From Pseudoroseicyclus_A sp041714655 (GTDB taxonomy: Bacteria > Pseudomonadota > Alphaproteobacteria > Rhodobacterales > Rhodobacteraceae), in the NCBI RefSeq assembly GCF_041714655.1, contig NZ_CP168219.1:1240001-1304000 (forward strand): a stretch of DNA of 64,000 bases. Direction: 5' to 3'. Shown piece after piece: positions 8,468-19,007 of this stretch. The position numbers and the translations under genes were made by a program. Position 1 is the first letter of the stretch; each line of letters opens with the position of its first letter. The notes below the pieces were generated by a model. The model saw only the letters and a program-made list of their open reading frames with translations. It did not search any database and was not told the DNA's origin.

Positions 8468-11400
8468 ATGTCAACAGGCGGGGATATGGCAGAAGAGACC
8501 GGGCCGCCGGCCGAAAGCGCCGGCGGGCGAGGCACGAGGCCCCCCCGCAAGCGGCGGCTCATCATGACGCGGGGCGCACCGGCGGCGATCGGCGCGCTGG
8601 TGCTTGCCGTGTTCCTCTCGCCGCTTCTGCTCCTCGGGCACGAGGTCTCTGCGCCGAGCTGGCTGGCCCGCAAGGTCGAGGCGAGCGCGGCGCGCGCGCT
8701 CGACGGCGGCGCCATCGCCATGGAGGAGATGGTGCTGATCCTCGGCACCGACCTGCACCCCCGCGTGCGGCTCCGCGGCGCCGAGCTGAGCGATGCGGGC
8801 GGCCGCGAGCTGGCGCGGGTGCCGGAGATCGACATGCTCTTCTCGCCGCGGGGGCTGGTCCTCCGCCGCGAGCTTCTGGTGCAGGAGGTCGTGCTCACCG
8901 GCGCCGCCCTGCAGCTCGACCGCGATGCCGAGGGGCGGCTGGAGCTGGCCTTCGGCGGCGAGGCCTCCTTCGGGGCGGGAGGGCGCACGCCGGCATCGGC
9001 GGCACTGCCGGGCGCGGGCGAGGGGCTCACCGGGCTTCTGACCGCGTTCGATGCGCTCTTCGACCGCCCGGCGCTGGAGGCGCTGGAGCGGGTGCGGGCC
9101 GAGGGGCTCGTCGTCAATTACCAGGACGACCGCGCCGGGCGGAACTGGGTGGTGGACGGCGGGCGGCTGTCGCTCGACCTCAGGGCCGGCGAGACCCGGC
9201 TGACCGGCGATCTGGCGCTTCTGTCCGGGCGCTCCTACGTCAGCACGCTGGAGCTCAGCTACCGCTCGCGCCGCGGCACGCCGGAGGCGGAGCTGGTGCT
9301 GGAGGCGCGCGACGTCTCGGCCCGCGACATCGCCACGCAAAGCCCGGCGCTCGCCTGGCTCGGCCTTCTCGATGCGCCGATCTCGGCGCGGCTCGCGGGC
9401 TCGGTCACCGCCGATGGCGCGCTCGGCGCGCTCGCCGCCGAGCTCGACATCGCCGAGGGGCTCCTCCGCCCCGATCCGGCGGCGCCCGGCATCCCCTTCG
9501 AGAGCGCCCGCGCCGCGCTCGCCTTCGACCCGGCGGCGGGGGAGCTTCGCTTCGACGAGATCGCGCTGACCAGCCGCTGGGGCACGCTGGCCGCCTCCGG
9601 CGAGACCTGGCTGCAGGGGATGGATGGCGGCCTGCCGACCGCGCTCACCGGCCAGATCCGCCTCGCCCCCTCGACGCTCGGCCCGGGCGGGCCGCTGCCA
9701 GCCCCGCTGGCGGTGGCGGAGGCGCATGCGACCTTCCGGCTCGGCCTCGCGCCCTTCCGGCTGGAGGTGGCGGAGGCCGGCGTCACGCTGGGGGCCGTGG
9801 CCGGGGCAGACGGGAGCGCCGCAGAAGACCCGATCCGCCTGACCGGCAGCGGCGAGGTCGCGGTGACGCGCGAGGGCTGGCAGGTCTCGGCCGACGCGAC
9901 GAGCGCTGGGGCGGAGATCGCATCGCTGCTGGCGCTCTGGCCGGAGGCGATGAAGCCGAAGACCCGCCTCTGGCTCGCCGAGAACGTGGCGGAGGCGCGC
10001 TTCACCGGCATCGCCGCCGGGCTGGCGCTCCGCCCCGGCGCGCCGTCGGCCTGGCAGGTCACCACCGGCTTCGAGGGCGCGAGCATCCGCCCGCTCCGCC
10101 GCCTGCCGCCGATCACCGGCGGCGCGGGGTCGCTCTCCTTCGACGGCCAGCGCCTGACGGTGCTGCTCGAGGAGGGCGAGGTGAGCCCGCCGCTCGGCGG
10201 ACGGCTCGACATGGCGGGCACCGTCTTCAGCATCCCCGACGTGCGAATCCGCGAGGCGCCGGCGGAGGTGCGCCTGGCGGCGGCGGGGAGCATCACGGCG
10301 GGGCTGTCGCTGCTCGACCTGCCGCCCTTCGAATTCATGACCAAGGCCAACCGCCCGGTGACGCTGGCAGACGGCCGCGCCCGCGCCTGGGGCGTGATCC
10401 GCCTGCCCCTGAAGGCGCGGATCGGCCCCGGCGAGGCGCGGTTCGAGATCGAGGCGGCGCTGACCGATGTCGTCAGCAGCGCCGTGGTGGAGGGGCAGGA
10501 GCTGCGCGCCGCCGCCCTGTCGCTCACGGTCACGGGCGAGGCGCTGACCATCGCCGGCCCGGCGCGGCTCGGCCCCGCCGCGGCCGATTTCACCTGGCGC
10601 CTGCCGCTCGGGCCGCGCGAGAGCCGCCCGCCGGCGACGCTCGTGGCCGATGTCGCCCTGTCGCCGCAGGCGCTCGAGGCCTTCGGCATCGTCCTGCCGC
10701 CCGGCACGATGACCGGCGCCGGGCAGGGGCGGCTGGAGATGACCTTCGCCCTGGGCGCCGCGCCCCGCTACCGGCTGACCTCCGACCTCGCCGGCATCGG
10801 CCTTCGCGTGCCGCAGATCGGCTGGTCGAAACCGGCGGGGGCGAGGGGCGATTTCAGCGTCGAGGGTCAGATCGGCCCGGCGCCGACGGTCGAGGCCATC
10901 TCGCTCTCCGCCGCCGGGCTGACGGCGGAGGGCAGCATCCGCCTCGCCGCCGGCGGCGGGCTGGAACGCGCGCGACTGACGCGCCTCAGCATCGGCGACT
11001 GGCTCGACGCGCCGGTGGACATCACCGGCCGCGGCCCCGGCGCCGCGCCGGCCATCACGCTGCGCGGCGGCAGGCTCGACCTCGGGCAGGCGAGCTTCGG
11101 CGGCGGCGGAGGCGGCGGGGCCGGGCCGCTCGAGGTGACGCTCGACCGGCTCGAGGTCACGGAGGGCATCGCCCTCACGGGCTTTCGCGGCAGTTTCAGC
11201 GGCGCGCTGCAGGGCCGCTTCACGGCACGGGTGAACGGCGGGCAGGAGGTCACGGGCGCCACCGAGCCGACGGAGGCGGGCCTCGCCGTCCGCATCCTGT
11301 CGCCCGACGCCGGGGCGGTGATGCGCGATCTGGCGCTGATCGACACCGCCCGGGGCGGCGCGCTCGATCTCGTCCTGCAACCCCGCGGAGAGCGCGGCAC

Positions 11401-11851
11401 CTATGATGGGCAGCTCGCCATCACCGACCTGCGCGTGCAGGACGCGCCGGCCATGGCGGCGCTGCTTGACGCCGTCTCCATCGTCGGGGCCTTCCAGCAG
11501 CTCGACGGGCAGGGGCTGTCCTTCACCGAACTGGACGCGACGTTCACCCTCGCCCCGGGGCTCATCACCATCCGCCAGGCCAGCGCCATCGGCCCCAGCC
11601 TTGGCATCTCGCTGGACGGCTATTACACGACCGCCGGCAAGATCATGGATTTCCAGGGCGTCGTGTCACCATTCTACTTCATCAACGGGATCGGCTCGCT
11701 GCTGACGCGGCCGGGCGAGGGGCTGATCGGCTTCAACTTCACGCTGGCGGGGCCGGCGTCGGACCCTGCCGTGCAGGTGAACCCGCTCTCCGCCTTCACG
11801 CCCGGCATGTTCCGCGAGATCTTCCGCCGCCCGGCGCCGGGGGCAGAATGA
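8468..11851 (+). CDS. AsmA/YhdP-like (DUF3971) envelope protein
   Basis: About 1127 aa. A basic cytoplasmic N-terminus (PPRKRRLIMTRG) and one membrane helix (about residues 37-57) precede a very long periplasmic region of repeating beta-strand units and a C-terminal AsmA-like segment (DLALIDTARGGALDLVLQPRGERGTYDGQ, read as successive blocks, then FNFTLAGPASDPAVQVNPLSAF). This architecture fits the AsmA-like superfamily (YhdP, TamB, AsmA), bridge-like proteins implicated in phospholipid transport between inner and outer membranes. The start could be ATG 8468 or 8486. Much longer in-frame extensions to the left cross bcp and are rejected. The stop overlaps the queA start (ATGA), so the two genes are coupled. 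Confidence 0.85.
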   Translation: MSTGGDMAEETGPPAESAGGRGTRPPRKRRLIMTRGAPAAIGALVLAVFLSPLLLLGHEVSAPSWLARKVEASAARALDGGAIAMEEMVLILGTDLHPRVRLRGAELSDAGGRELARVPEIDMLFSPRGLVLRRELLVQEVVLTGAALQLDRDAEGRLELAFGGEASFGAGGRTPASAALPGAGEGLTGLLTAFDALFDRPALEALERVRAEGLVVNYQDDRAGRNWVVDGGRLSLDLRAGETRLTGDLALLSGRSYVSTLELSYRSRRGTPEAELVLEARDVSARDIATQSPALAWLGLLDAPISARLAGSVTADGALGALAAELDIAEGLLRPDPAAPGIPFESARAALAFDPAAGELRFDEIALTSRWGTLAASGETWLQGMDGGLPTALTGQIRLAPSTLGPGGPLPAPLAVAEAHATFRLGLAPFRLEVAEAGVTLGAVAGADGSAAEDPIRLTGSGEVAVTREGWQVSADATSAGAEIASLLALWPEAMKPKTRLWLAENVAEARFTGIAAGLALRPGAPSAWQVTTGFEGASIRPLRRLPPITGGAGSLSFDGQRLTVLLEEGEVSPPLGGRLDMAGTVFSIPDVRIREAPAEVRLAAAGSITAGLSLLDLPPFEFMTKANRPVTLADGRARAWGVIRLPLKARIGPGEARFEIEAALTDVVSSAVVEGQELRAAALSLTVTGEALTIAGPARLGPAAADFTWRLPLGPRESRPPATLVADVALSPQALEAFGIVLPPGTMTGAGQGRLEMTFALGAAPRYRLTSDLAGIGLRVPQIGWSKPAGARGDFSVEGQIGPAPTVEAISLSAAGLTAEGSIRLAAGGGLERARLTRLSIGDWLDAPVDITGRGPGAAPAITLRGGRLDLGQASFGGGGGGGAGPLEVTLDRLEVTEGIALTGFRGSFSGALQGRFTARVNGGQEVTGATEPTEAGLAVRILSPDAGAVMRDLALIDTARGGALDLVLQPRGERGTYDGQLAITDLRVQDAPAMAALLDAVSIVGAFQQLDGQGLSFTELDATFTLAPGLITIRQASAIGPSLGISLDGYYTTAGKIMDFQGVVSPFYFINGIGSLLTRPGEGLIGFNFTLAGPASDPAVQVNPLSAFTPGMFREIFRRPAPGAE

Positions 11852-12867
11852 AGCTCTCCGATTTCGATTTCGACCTGCCGGAGGAGCTCATCGCGACCCG
11901 GCCCGCTCGGCCGCGGTCTTCGGCGAAGCTCCTCCATGCCGAGGCGGGCGGGCTCAGCGACCGCCGGGTCAGCGACCTGCCAGAGATCCTGCGGCCCGGC
12001 GACCTGCTGGTGCTGAACGACACGCGCGTCATCCCCGCCCGGCTCACGGGCACCCGCCGCCGCGGCGAGGCCGAGGCGCGGATCGAGGTGACGCTGGCGG
12101 CGCCGAAGGGCGACGGGCTCTGGCAGGCCCTCGTCAAGCCGCTGCGCAAATGGGCAGAGGGGGAGGAGGTGCGCTTTTCGCCCCGCCTCTCGGCGGTTCT
12201 CGAGGGCCGCGACGGCGACATGGCGCTCATCCGCCTCTCCGCCGAGGGCGATCTCGACGCCGCCCTCGCCGAGGCCGGCGCCATGCCGCTCCCTCCTTAC
12301 ATCGCCGCCCGCCGCCCGGCGGATGCCGCCGATCTCACCGATTACCAGACCATCTGGGCCGCTCGCGCCGGCGCCGTCGCCGCCCCCACGGCGTCGCTGC
12401 ATTTCGACGAGGCGCTCATGGCCGCTCTCGATGCCCGCGGCGTCGAGCGCACCCATGTGACGCTGCATGTCGGCGCCGGCACCTTCCTGCCGGTGAAGGT
12501 GGATGACGTCTCCGAACACCGGATGCATGCCGAATGGGGCGACGTCACCGCCCCCGCCGCCGCCGCCATCGCCCGGGCGAAGGCGGAGGGCCGCCGGGTG
12601 ATCCCCGTCGGCACCACGGCGCTTCGCCTGATCGAGGCCGCCAAGGGCCGCGAATGGACCGGCGATACCGATATCTTCATCCGTCCGGGCTATGAGTTCG
12701 CCGTGGCCGACGGGCTCATGACCAATTTCCACCTGCCGAAATCGACGTTGATGATGCTCGTCTCGGCGCTGATGGGCCGCGAGCGCATCATGGCGCTTTA
12801 CGCCCATGCCATCGCCGGGCAATACCGCTTCTTCTCCTACGGGGATTCGTCCCTCCTCATCCCCTGA
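11848..12867 (+). CDS. queA: S-adenosylmethionine:tRNA ribosyltransferase-isomerase
   Basis: QueA, 339 aa, full length for the family. It transfers and isomerises the ribosyl moiety of SAM to 7-aminomethyl-7-deazaguanine in tRNA, giving epoxyqueuosine. Typical blocks: N-terminal DFDFDLPEELIATRPA, the LLVLNDTRVIPARL motif, ASLHFDE, the VTLHVGAGTFLPV core and TNFHLPKSTLMMLVSAL near the C-terminus. It starts inside the stop of the AsmA-like gene (ATGA at 11848). No other queuosine gene is in the window. Confidence 0.97.
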   Translation: MKLSDFDFDLPEELIATRPARPRSSAKLLHAEAGGLSDRRVSDLPEILRPGDLLVLNDTRVIPARLTGTRRRGEAEARIEVTLAAPKGDGLWQALVKPLRKWAEGEEVRFSPRLSAVLEGRDGDMALIRLSAEGDLDAALAEAGAMPLPPYIAARRPADAADLTDYQTIWAARAGAVAAPTASLHFDEALMAALDARGVERTHVTLHVGAGTFLPVKVDDVSEHRMHAEWGDVTAPAAAAIARAKAEGRRVIPVGTTALRLIEAAKGREWTGDTDIFIRPGYEFAVADGLMTNFHLPKSTLMMLVSALMGRERIMALYAHAIAGQYRFFSYGDSSLLIP

Positions 12868-12870
12868 TCC

Positions 12871-12915
12871 TTCATCTGGCCGAAAACACCTCGGAGGTGT
12901 GGAGGCAGGGCCTCC
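12871..12915 (+). repeat. Dispersed 45-bp double-hairpin repeat, copy 1
   Basis: This 45-bp block three bases after the queA stop differs at only two positions from 39108-39152. It holds two adjacent hairpins: ACACCTC/GAGGTGT with a one-base centre and GGAGGC/GCCTCC with a 3-base loop. It probably also acts as a 3' end or terminator for queA. Confidence 0.7.
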
Positions 12916-13017
12916 GCGCGAGCCGGCGGGCTGGGGGGCCCCGGGCCCCCCGAGACCGCCGGTTGCCTTCTCGCCCCACAAATGATGCCTTGGCCCCAGT
13001 CCCCGAAGGAGCCGCCG

Positions 13018-14355
13018 ATGTTCACCGTCCTCCGATCCTCCTGGCCGCTCTTCCTCGGCCTCTTCATGATGATGATCGGCAACGGCCTCCAAGGGACCGT
13101 CCTCGGCCTTCGCGGCGCGATGGAGAGCTTCTCCACCTCGACCATGTCCTACGTCATGGCCTGCTATTTCGCCGGTTTTCTCTTCGCGAGCCGCATCGCC
13201 CCCCGGCTCATTCGCAATGTCGGCCATGTGCGCGTCTTCGCGGCGCTCGGCTCGACCATCTCGGCGATCCTCATCCTCTATCCGACGCTCGTCGACCCCT
13301 GGGCCTGGATGCTCGGCCGGGTGGTCATCGGCTTCTGCTTCTGCGGCGTCTACATCACCTGCGAGAGCTGGCTGAACGACAGCGCCACGAACGAGACGCG
13401 GGGCAAGGCCCTGTCGCTCTACATGATCGTGCAGCTCGCCGGGATCGTGGCGGCGCAATACATCGTCCTTCTCGGCGATGTCGGCGGCTATGTGCTCTTC
13501 ATCATCCCCTCGGTGCTGGTGAGCCTCGCCTTCGCGCCGATCCTGCTCTCCGTCGGCACCGTGCCGGCCTTTCAGCAGACGAAGCCCCTGCCGCTCGGCC
13601 GGCTGATCTCCGCCTCGCCACTGGCGGCGGTGGGGATGTTCCTTCTTGGCGGGGTCTTCGCGGCGCAGTTCGGCATGGCGGCGGTCTACGGGGCCGAGGC
13701 GGGGATGAGCGTGCCGCAGATCTCCACCATGATCTCGGCGATCTACATCGCCGCGCTGGTGCTGCAGTACCCGATCGGCTGGGCCTCTGACCGGGTGGAC
13801 CGGCGGATCCTCATCGTCGCCATCTCGCTGATCGGCGGGGTGCTGGGGCTCCTCGGCCTCTTCTCCGGCAGCTATCTGTGCACGCTCATTGCCGCTGCGG
13901 CCATCGGCGGGGCGTCGAACCCGCTCTATGCGCTGCTCATCGCCTATGCCAACGACTATCTCGACCGCGACGACATGGCCGCCGCCTCCGGCGGCTTCCT
14001 TTTCGTCAACGGCGTCGGCGCCGTCTTCGGCCCGATCCTCGTCGGCTTCGTGATGAGCACCGTCGGCCCCGGCGGCTACTGGGTCTACATGTCGTTGCTG
14101 CTCCTCGCCCTCGGCGCCTACGGGCTCTGGCGGATGACCCAGCGCTCCCGCCCGGCGATGGCAGAGGCGGAGTCCGCCCCGGTGCCTTATACGCCCGTCC
14201 TCGCCTCGGCGACCTCGGTCGCCGCGGAGGTGGCGCAGGAGGTCTATATAGAGGCGGAGGAGGAGCTCGAGGGCCCCGAAACCTCGCCGGATGACCCCAA
14301 ATCGGGCAGCCTGCCGCAGGATCCACCCACGATTGATGACAGAAAAGCAACATGA
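13018..14355 (+). CDS. MFS transporter (YcaD-like)
   Basis: Twelve-helix major facilitator, 445 aa. Hydrophobic helices begin at SSWPLFLGLFMMMIGNGL, and the loop after helix 2 (FASRIAPRLIRNVGH) is MFS-like. The matching loop in the second half is ASDRVDRR. The Asn/Glu pair in ITCESWLNDSATNETRGKA is seen in YcaD-type carriers. The acidic/proline-rich cytoplasmic tail (about 395-445) is unusually long. Start at 13018 because GAAGGAG lies 6 bases upstream; ATG 12982 has no comparable ribosome binding site. Substrate unknown. It is separated from queA by the 45-bp repeat. Confidence 0.85.
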   Translation: MFTVLRSSWPLFLGLFMMMIGNGLQGTVLGLRGAMESFSTSTMSYVMACYFAGFLFASRIAPRLIRNVGHVRVFAALGSTISAILILYPTLVDPWAWMLGRVVIGFCFCGVYITCESWLNDSATNETRGKALSLYMIVQLAGIVAAQYIVLLGDVGGYVLFIIPSVLVSLAFAPILLSVGTVPAFQQTKPLPLGRLISASPLAAVGMFLLGGVFAAQFGMAAVYGAEAGMSVPQISTMISAIYIAALVLQYPIGWASDRVDRRILIVAISLIGGVLGLLGLFSGSYLCTLIAAAAIGGASNPLYALLIAYANDYLDRDDMAAASGGFLFVNGVGAVFGPILVGFVMSTVGPGGYWVYMSLLLLALGAYGLWRMTQRSRPAMAEAESAPVPYTPVLASATSVAAEVAQEVYIEAEEELEGPETSPDDPKSGSLPQDPPTIDDRKAT

Positions 14356-14451
14356 CGCGAAGGCAGGGCGCCCTGACTGGATTTGCCCGCCCGCTCGTGC
14401 CACTTCTTTCTGTCAAGAAACGCAGGCGGATACCAAAGCGAGGAACATCCC

Positions 14452-15036
14452 ATGGCCGGCCCCGATGACGTGCTGAAGTTCTGGCTCGACGAGGTCACCC
14501 CCGAGGATTGGTACAAGGGCAGCCCCGAGCTCGACGCCGAGATCACGGACCGCTTCCAGGGTCTGTGGAGCAACGTCATGGACGGGATCGGCAGCCTCTG
14601 GCTGACCTATCCCTCCGGCTGCCTCGCCTATATCATCCTGACCGACCAGTTCCCCCGCAACATGTTCCGCGGCACCGCGCGGGCCTTCGCCTCCGACAGG
14701 CTGGCGCGCGAGGCGGCCATCTCGGCCATCGGCCATGATTACGACCTGAAGATCGACGCGCCGGCGCGGTGCTTCTTCTACATGCCGCTCGAGCATTCCG
14801 AGAACATGTTCGACCAGGATCGCGCCGTCCGGCTCTTCAAGGACCGGCTGCCCGATCATCCGGAGTTCCTGCTGCATGCCTGCGCCCACCGCCAGGTGAT
14901 CCGCCGCTTCGGCCGCTTCCCCTTCCGCAACGAGGCGCTCGGCCGCGAGAGCTCGGCGGAGGAGGCGGCCTGGCTCAAGGGCGGCGGCTACGGCTCGATG
15001 GTGCGCTCGCTGCAGGAAGAGCATTCCGCCGCCTGA
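14452..15036 (+). CDS. DUF924 family protein
   Basis: 194 aa, the usual DUF924 length. Family signatures: VLKFWLDE at the N-terminus, TYPSGCLAYIILTDQFPRN, the FFYMPLEHSE block, HRQVIRRFGRFPFRN and LGRESSAEEAAWL. The family has a TPR-like helical fold and no established biochemical function. Start at ATG 14452, after a GAGGAA-type purine stretch; a farther in-frame ATG (14383) overlaps unrelated sequence. It lies upstream of lpd on the same strand, 178 bp apart. Confidence 0.9.
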   Translation: MAGPDDVLKFWLDEVTPEDWYKGSPELDAEITDRFQGLWSNVMDGIGSLWLTYPSGCLAYIILTDQFPRNMFRGTARAFASDRLAREAAISAIGHDYDLKIDAPARCFFYMPLEHSENMFDQDRAVRLFKDRLPDHPEFLLHACAHRQVIRRFGRFPFRNEALGRESSAEEAAWLKGGGYGSMVRSLQEEHSAA

Positions 15037-15070
15037 ACGGCGCTCGCGCGCCCTCGCACCCCGCGAGCCC

Positions 15071-15088
15071 GCGCCGCGCCTGCGGCGC
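15071..15088. terminator. Hairpin after the DUF924 gene
   Basis: GCGCCGC (15071-15077) pairs with GCGGCGC (15082-15088) over a 4-base loop, 35 bases after the stop. No T-run follows. Confidence 0.35.
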
Positions 15089-15214
15089 GCACCGGGCGGG
15101 GCCGTGGCGGCGCGGTTGGTCCCCCGCATATCGGCCATGTCACCGCTTCGCCTTTTCGCTCCCGCCCGGATGGTTTAGCGTCAAACCACTTTTGACCGCC
15201 CAAGGAGGAGCCCC

Positions 15215-16609
<1,395 letters not shown>

Positions 16610-16615
16610 CGGGGC

Positions 16616-16635
16616 GGGGGGCGGCTCCGCCCCCC
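16616..16635. terminator. Bidirectional terminator between lpd and lipoprotein 1
   Basis: GGGGGGCG (16616-16623) pairs with CGCCCCCC (16628-16635) over GCTC in the 33-bp gap between two convergent genes. Confidence 0.55.
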
Positions 16636-16642
16636 GGCGCCA

Positions 16643-17269
16643 TCACTCCGCGTAATAGACGCCGCCGACAGGACTGGTCACACCCGTGCCGGTGAATTCG
16701 CCGGTGAAGGTGCCGAGCAACCCGCCGGCCCCGGCAGCGACGCCGCCGTCCAGATCGGCGTCGATCGTGTAGCCGGTGGTCGAGGCCCCGACGCCGAAGT
16801 CCCCGGAGAGCGTGCCCTCGAAGGTGGAGCCGTCCAGCATCGCGTCGACCGCCAGACTGCCGCTGAGCACCCCGTCGCCGAAGGGCGAGCCGCTGGAGTC
16901 GAAATCCACCCAGCCGGTCGGCGTGAAGGCGCCGGAGACGGCGCCCGAGTCGAAGGCGATCTGCATCGCCGTGTCGCCGCTGATGGTTGAATAATTCCCG
17001 CCCGCGAAGTTGACGACGCTGGTGAATTCGCCGGCGTAATCGCCGCTGCCGGTGGTCGGCAGCACCGTCGCGAGAAGCATCGTGTCGCCGCGCATGTCGA
17101 CCTCCTCCGCGATCCGGGCGGCTTCCATGTCGAGCGTCAGGCCAGCATCGGCGATGGCGCCGGTGTCGATCACGTCGTTCACCGGCGTCGGCGGGGCCGG
17201 GGGAGTGGAGGAACAGGCGGCCAGCGCGGGCAGCGCCAGGAGGGGGGCAAGAAACGAGAAACGGGTCAT
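16643..17269 (-). CDS. TbpB-like lipoprotein, tandem paralogue 1
   Basis: 208 aa. Lipoprotein signal peptide with lipobox LAAC (lipidated Cys about residue 19), then a Gly/Ser/Asp-rich beta-structured domain ending GGVYYAE. Blocks shared with the next two genes: IAEEVDMRGD, a YAGEF strand, GDTAMQIAF, SGAFTP, GTLSGDFG and DADLDGG. The repeating two-residue beta-hairpin pattern and the terminal VYYAE resemble the transferrin-binding-protein-like / Slam-dependent lipoprotein fold. No Slam, TonB receptor or iron gene is adjacent, so transferrin binding should not be assumed. A Shine-Dalgarno AAGGA precedes the ATG. Confidence 0.75.
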   Translation of the reverse strand: MTRFSFLAPLLALPALAACSSTPPAPPTPVNDVIDTGAIADAGLTLDMEAARIAEEVDMRGDTMLLATVLPTTGSGDYAGEFTSVVNFAGGNYSTISGDTAMQIAFDSGAVSGAFTPTGWVDFDSSGSPFGDGVLSGSLAVDAMLDGSTFEGTLSGDFGVGASTTGYTIDADLDGGVAAGAGGLLGTFTGEFTGTGVTSPVGGVYYAE

Positions 17270-17402
17270 GTCGAAATCCTTGTGGAATGAATGTATGAAT
17301 GAGCCCAGCCTAGGCGCTCGCCCGCACCGCGCAAGTCGGGTATTCCGCTAGTCCTGAAGGGCGGAGAGGAAGGCCGGAGCGACGCCCCGGCCCCCATGGT
17401 CC

Positions 17403-18023
17403 TCACTCGGCGTAATAGACGCCCTCGATGGGATAGACCGTCGTGCCGAAGCTGAAATCGCCGTCGAACGTGCCGACGACGCCCGTGGAGCCGCCGCCGA
17501 TGGCGCCGTCCAGGTCGGTATCGACGTTGAAGGGCCCGATCGCCCCGGCGTAGATTTCGCCGGCCAGCGTGCCATCGATCTCCGATCCGGTCAGCAGCCC
17601 GTCGACGACGAGCGTGCCGGTCATGGCGAAGGGCGAGGCGGGGCTCTCGCTGTCCCGCCCCTCGACCGGCGTGAACTCGCCGGAGACATTGCGGTTGCCG
17701 AAATTCACCATGATCTCGGTATCGCCGTAGATCGACGAATGGTCGGGGTCGCGGTCGATGACGGCGCCGAATTCGCCGTTGTAGGTGCCGACCCCCGACA
17801 CCGGAAGCACGGTCGCCATGTCGGCATTGGCGCCACGGTCGGCGACCTCTTCGGCGATGCGCTGGGTCTCGGGATCGAGCGTATAGCCGCTCTCGACGAG
17901 GAGGTCGGTGTCGACCACTTCATCGAGCCCGGTCAGGCCCGCTCCGGACGAGCTGCAGGCGGCGAGGGCGAGGGGGGCGAGCAGGGTGAGCCCATAGGGC
18001 AGGCGGCGGGAAAAGCTGGGCAT
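17403..18023 (-). CDS. TbpB-like lipoprotein, tandem paralogue 2
   Basis: 206 aa. Lipobox LAAC after a hydrophobic signal; the mature part repeats the architecture of its neighbours: IAEEVADRGANADMATVLP, YNGEFGAVID, GDTEIMVNF, SGEFTPVEG, GTLAGEIY, DTDLDGAIGG and the terminal IEGVYYAE. It is clearly a paralogue of the genes on either side. GGAG lies about 7 bases before the ATG. The 133-bp spacer to paralogue 1 may hold that gene's own promoter. Export to the inner or outer membrane is expected; function unknown. Confidence 0.75.
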   Translation of the reverse strand: MPSFSRRLPYGLTLLAPLALAACSSSGAGLTGLDEVVDTDLLVESGYTLDPETQRIAEEVADRGANADMATVLPVSGVGTYNGEFGAVIDRDPDHSSIYGDTEIMVNFGNRNVSGEFTPVEGRDSESPASPFAMTGTLVVDGLLTGSEIDGTLAGEIYAGAIGPFNVDTDLDGAIGGGSTGVVGTFDGDFSFGTTVYPIEGVYYAE

Positions 18024-18132
18024 CTAAATCTCCATGAAGAAATGAATGCCCCGACTGTAGGCGCGCTTGACCCGGCGGCAATATTCTTTTTGCGCCAATT
18101 CTATTTGGGCGGAAAAGGGCTCGTCCGGCACG

Positions 18133-18163
18133 AAAAAGGCCGGGCCCAACCGGGCCCGGCCTT
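18133..18163 (-). terminator. Strong intrinsic terminator of lipoprotein 3
   Basis: On the minus strand a perfect 12-bp GC-rich stem (arms 18136-18147 and 18152-18163, 4-base loop) is followed by TTTTT (18137-18133). It lies 23 bases after the stop. Confidence 0.85.
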
Positions 18164-18185
18164 CCTGTCACCCGAGATGCGGGGC

Positions 18186-18821
18186 TCAGCGGTCGCCGTA
18201 GAAGACGCCTTCGATCGGCGCGGTGCCACCGTTGGTGCCGCCCGAGTTGTTGCGGAAGGTGCCGCCGAAGATGCCGAGCATGCCGGTCGCGCCGGGGCCG
18301 GTCAGCGTCGCGTCGAGATCGGCATCGACGGTGTAGGAGCCGCCGAAACCGTCATAGATCGTGCCGCCGACATCGCCGTCGATGCCGTTGCCGGTCAGCG
18401 TGCCGGAGGTCACGAGCACGCCGTTGAAGTCGTAGAAGGCGGTCGAGCTGCCGGCGCCGTTGTAGTTGCGGCCGGAGATGTCGTTGAACGTCCCGGTCAT
18501 GGCGCGAGTGCCGAAGTTCACCTGCATGTCGCTGTCGCCGAACAGCGTCGAATAGGCGACGGTGCTGGTGTTCGGCACGTCGATCACGGCGGCGAAGTCA
18601 CCGGAATAGGTGGCCGCGCCCGAGATCGGCAGAGCCGTCGCGGCGTCGTCATTGTTGTTGCGGGTGGCGACCTCGGTGTAGATCGTCGCCGCTTCGCCGC
18701 GGAATTCGCCTTCGCCGCCGTCAGGCAGCTCGGAGTAGATCGGCGCGTCGACGATGCCGGTGGACGAGCAGGCCGCAGCGGCCAGCGGCAGGAGAAGAAC
18801 GGAGAATTTGGAAAGGGTCAT
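18186..18821 (-). CDS. TbpB-like lipoprotein, tandem paralogue 3
   Basis: 211 aa. Signal peptide with lipobox AAAC, then the same beta-rich layout: YSGDFAAVID, GDSDMQVNF, MTGTFNDISG, GTLTGNGIDGDVGGTIYDG, DADLDATLTG and terminal IEGVFYGDR. It is the most diverged of the three and richest in Asn. Start at ATG 18821 because AGGGAAAA lies just upstream; a longer frame from 18881 adds a non-signal sequence in front of the signal peptide. Its own strong terminator suggests it can be expressed apart from the other two. Confidence 0.75.
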   Translation of the reverse strand: MTLSKFSVLLLPLAAAACSSTGIVDAPIYSELPDGGEGEFRGEAATIYTEVATRNNNDDAATALPISGAATYSGDFAAVIDVPNTSTVAYSTLFGDSDMQVNFGTRAMTGTFNDISGRNYNGAGSSTAFYDFNGVLVTSGTLTGNGIDGDVGGTIYDGFGGSYTVDADLDATLTGPGATGMLGIFGGTFRNNSGGTNGGTAPIEGVFYGDR

Positions 18822-18983
18822 GGGATTTTCCCTGCGATTGATTTCTAGGCGATGAGATGTGCCGCCCGGGGCGCAAGTCAACGAAATCCATACTGTTATC
18901 TGATAGCGGCCCGCCCCGAGGCCCGGGGGCCCCGGGGCCGGCTGCCCGGTGTTGAGGCAAAGCCCGCGGAAACCCTCGCCAAT

Positions 18984-18998
18984 GTTCCCTTAACGTTC
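18984..18998 (+). promoter_or_regulatory. SOS (LexA) box upstream of uvrA
   Basis: GTTC-CCTTAAC-GTTC is an exact GTTC-N7-GTTC direct repeat, the alphaproteobacterial LexA operator pattern. It lies 69 bp before the uvrA ATG and just upstream of a candidate -35 box. Confidence 0.75.
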
Positions 18999-19007
18999 TA
19001 TTCATGG

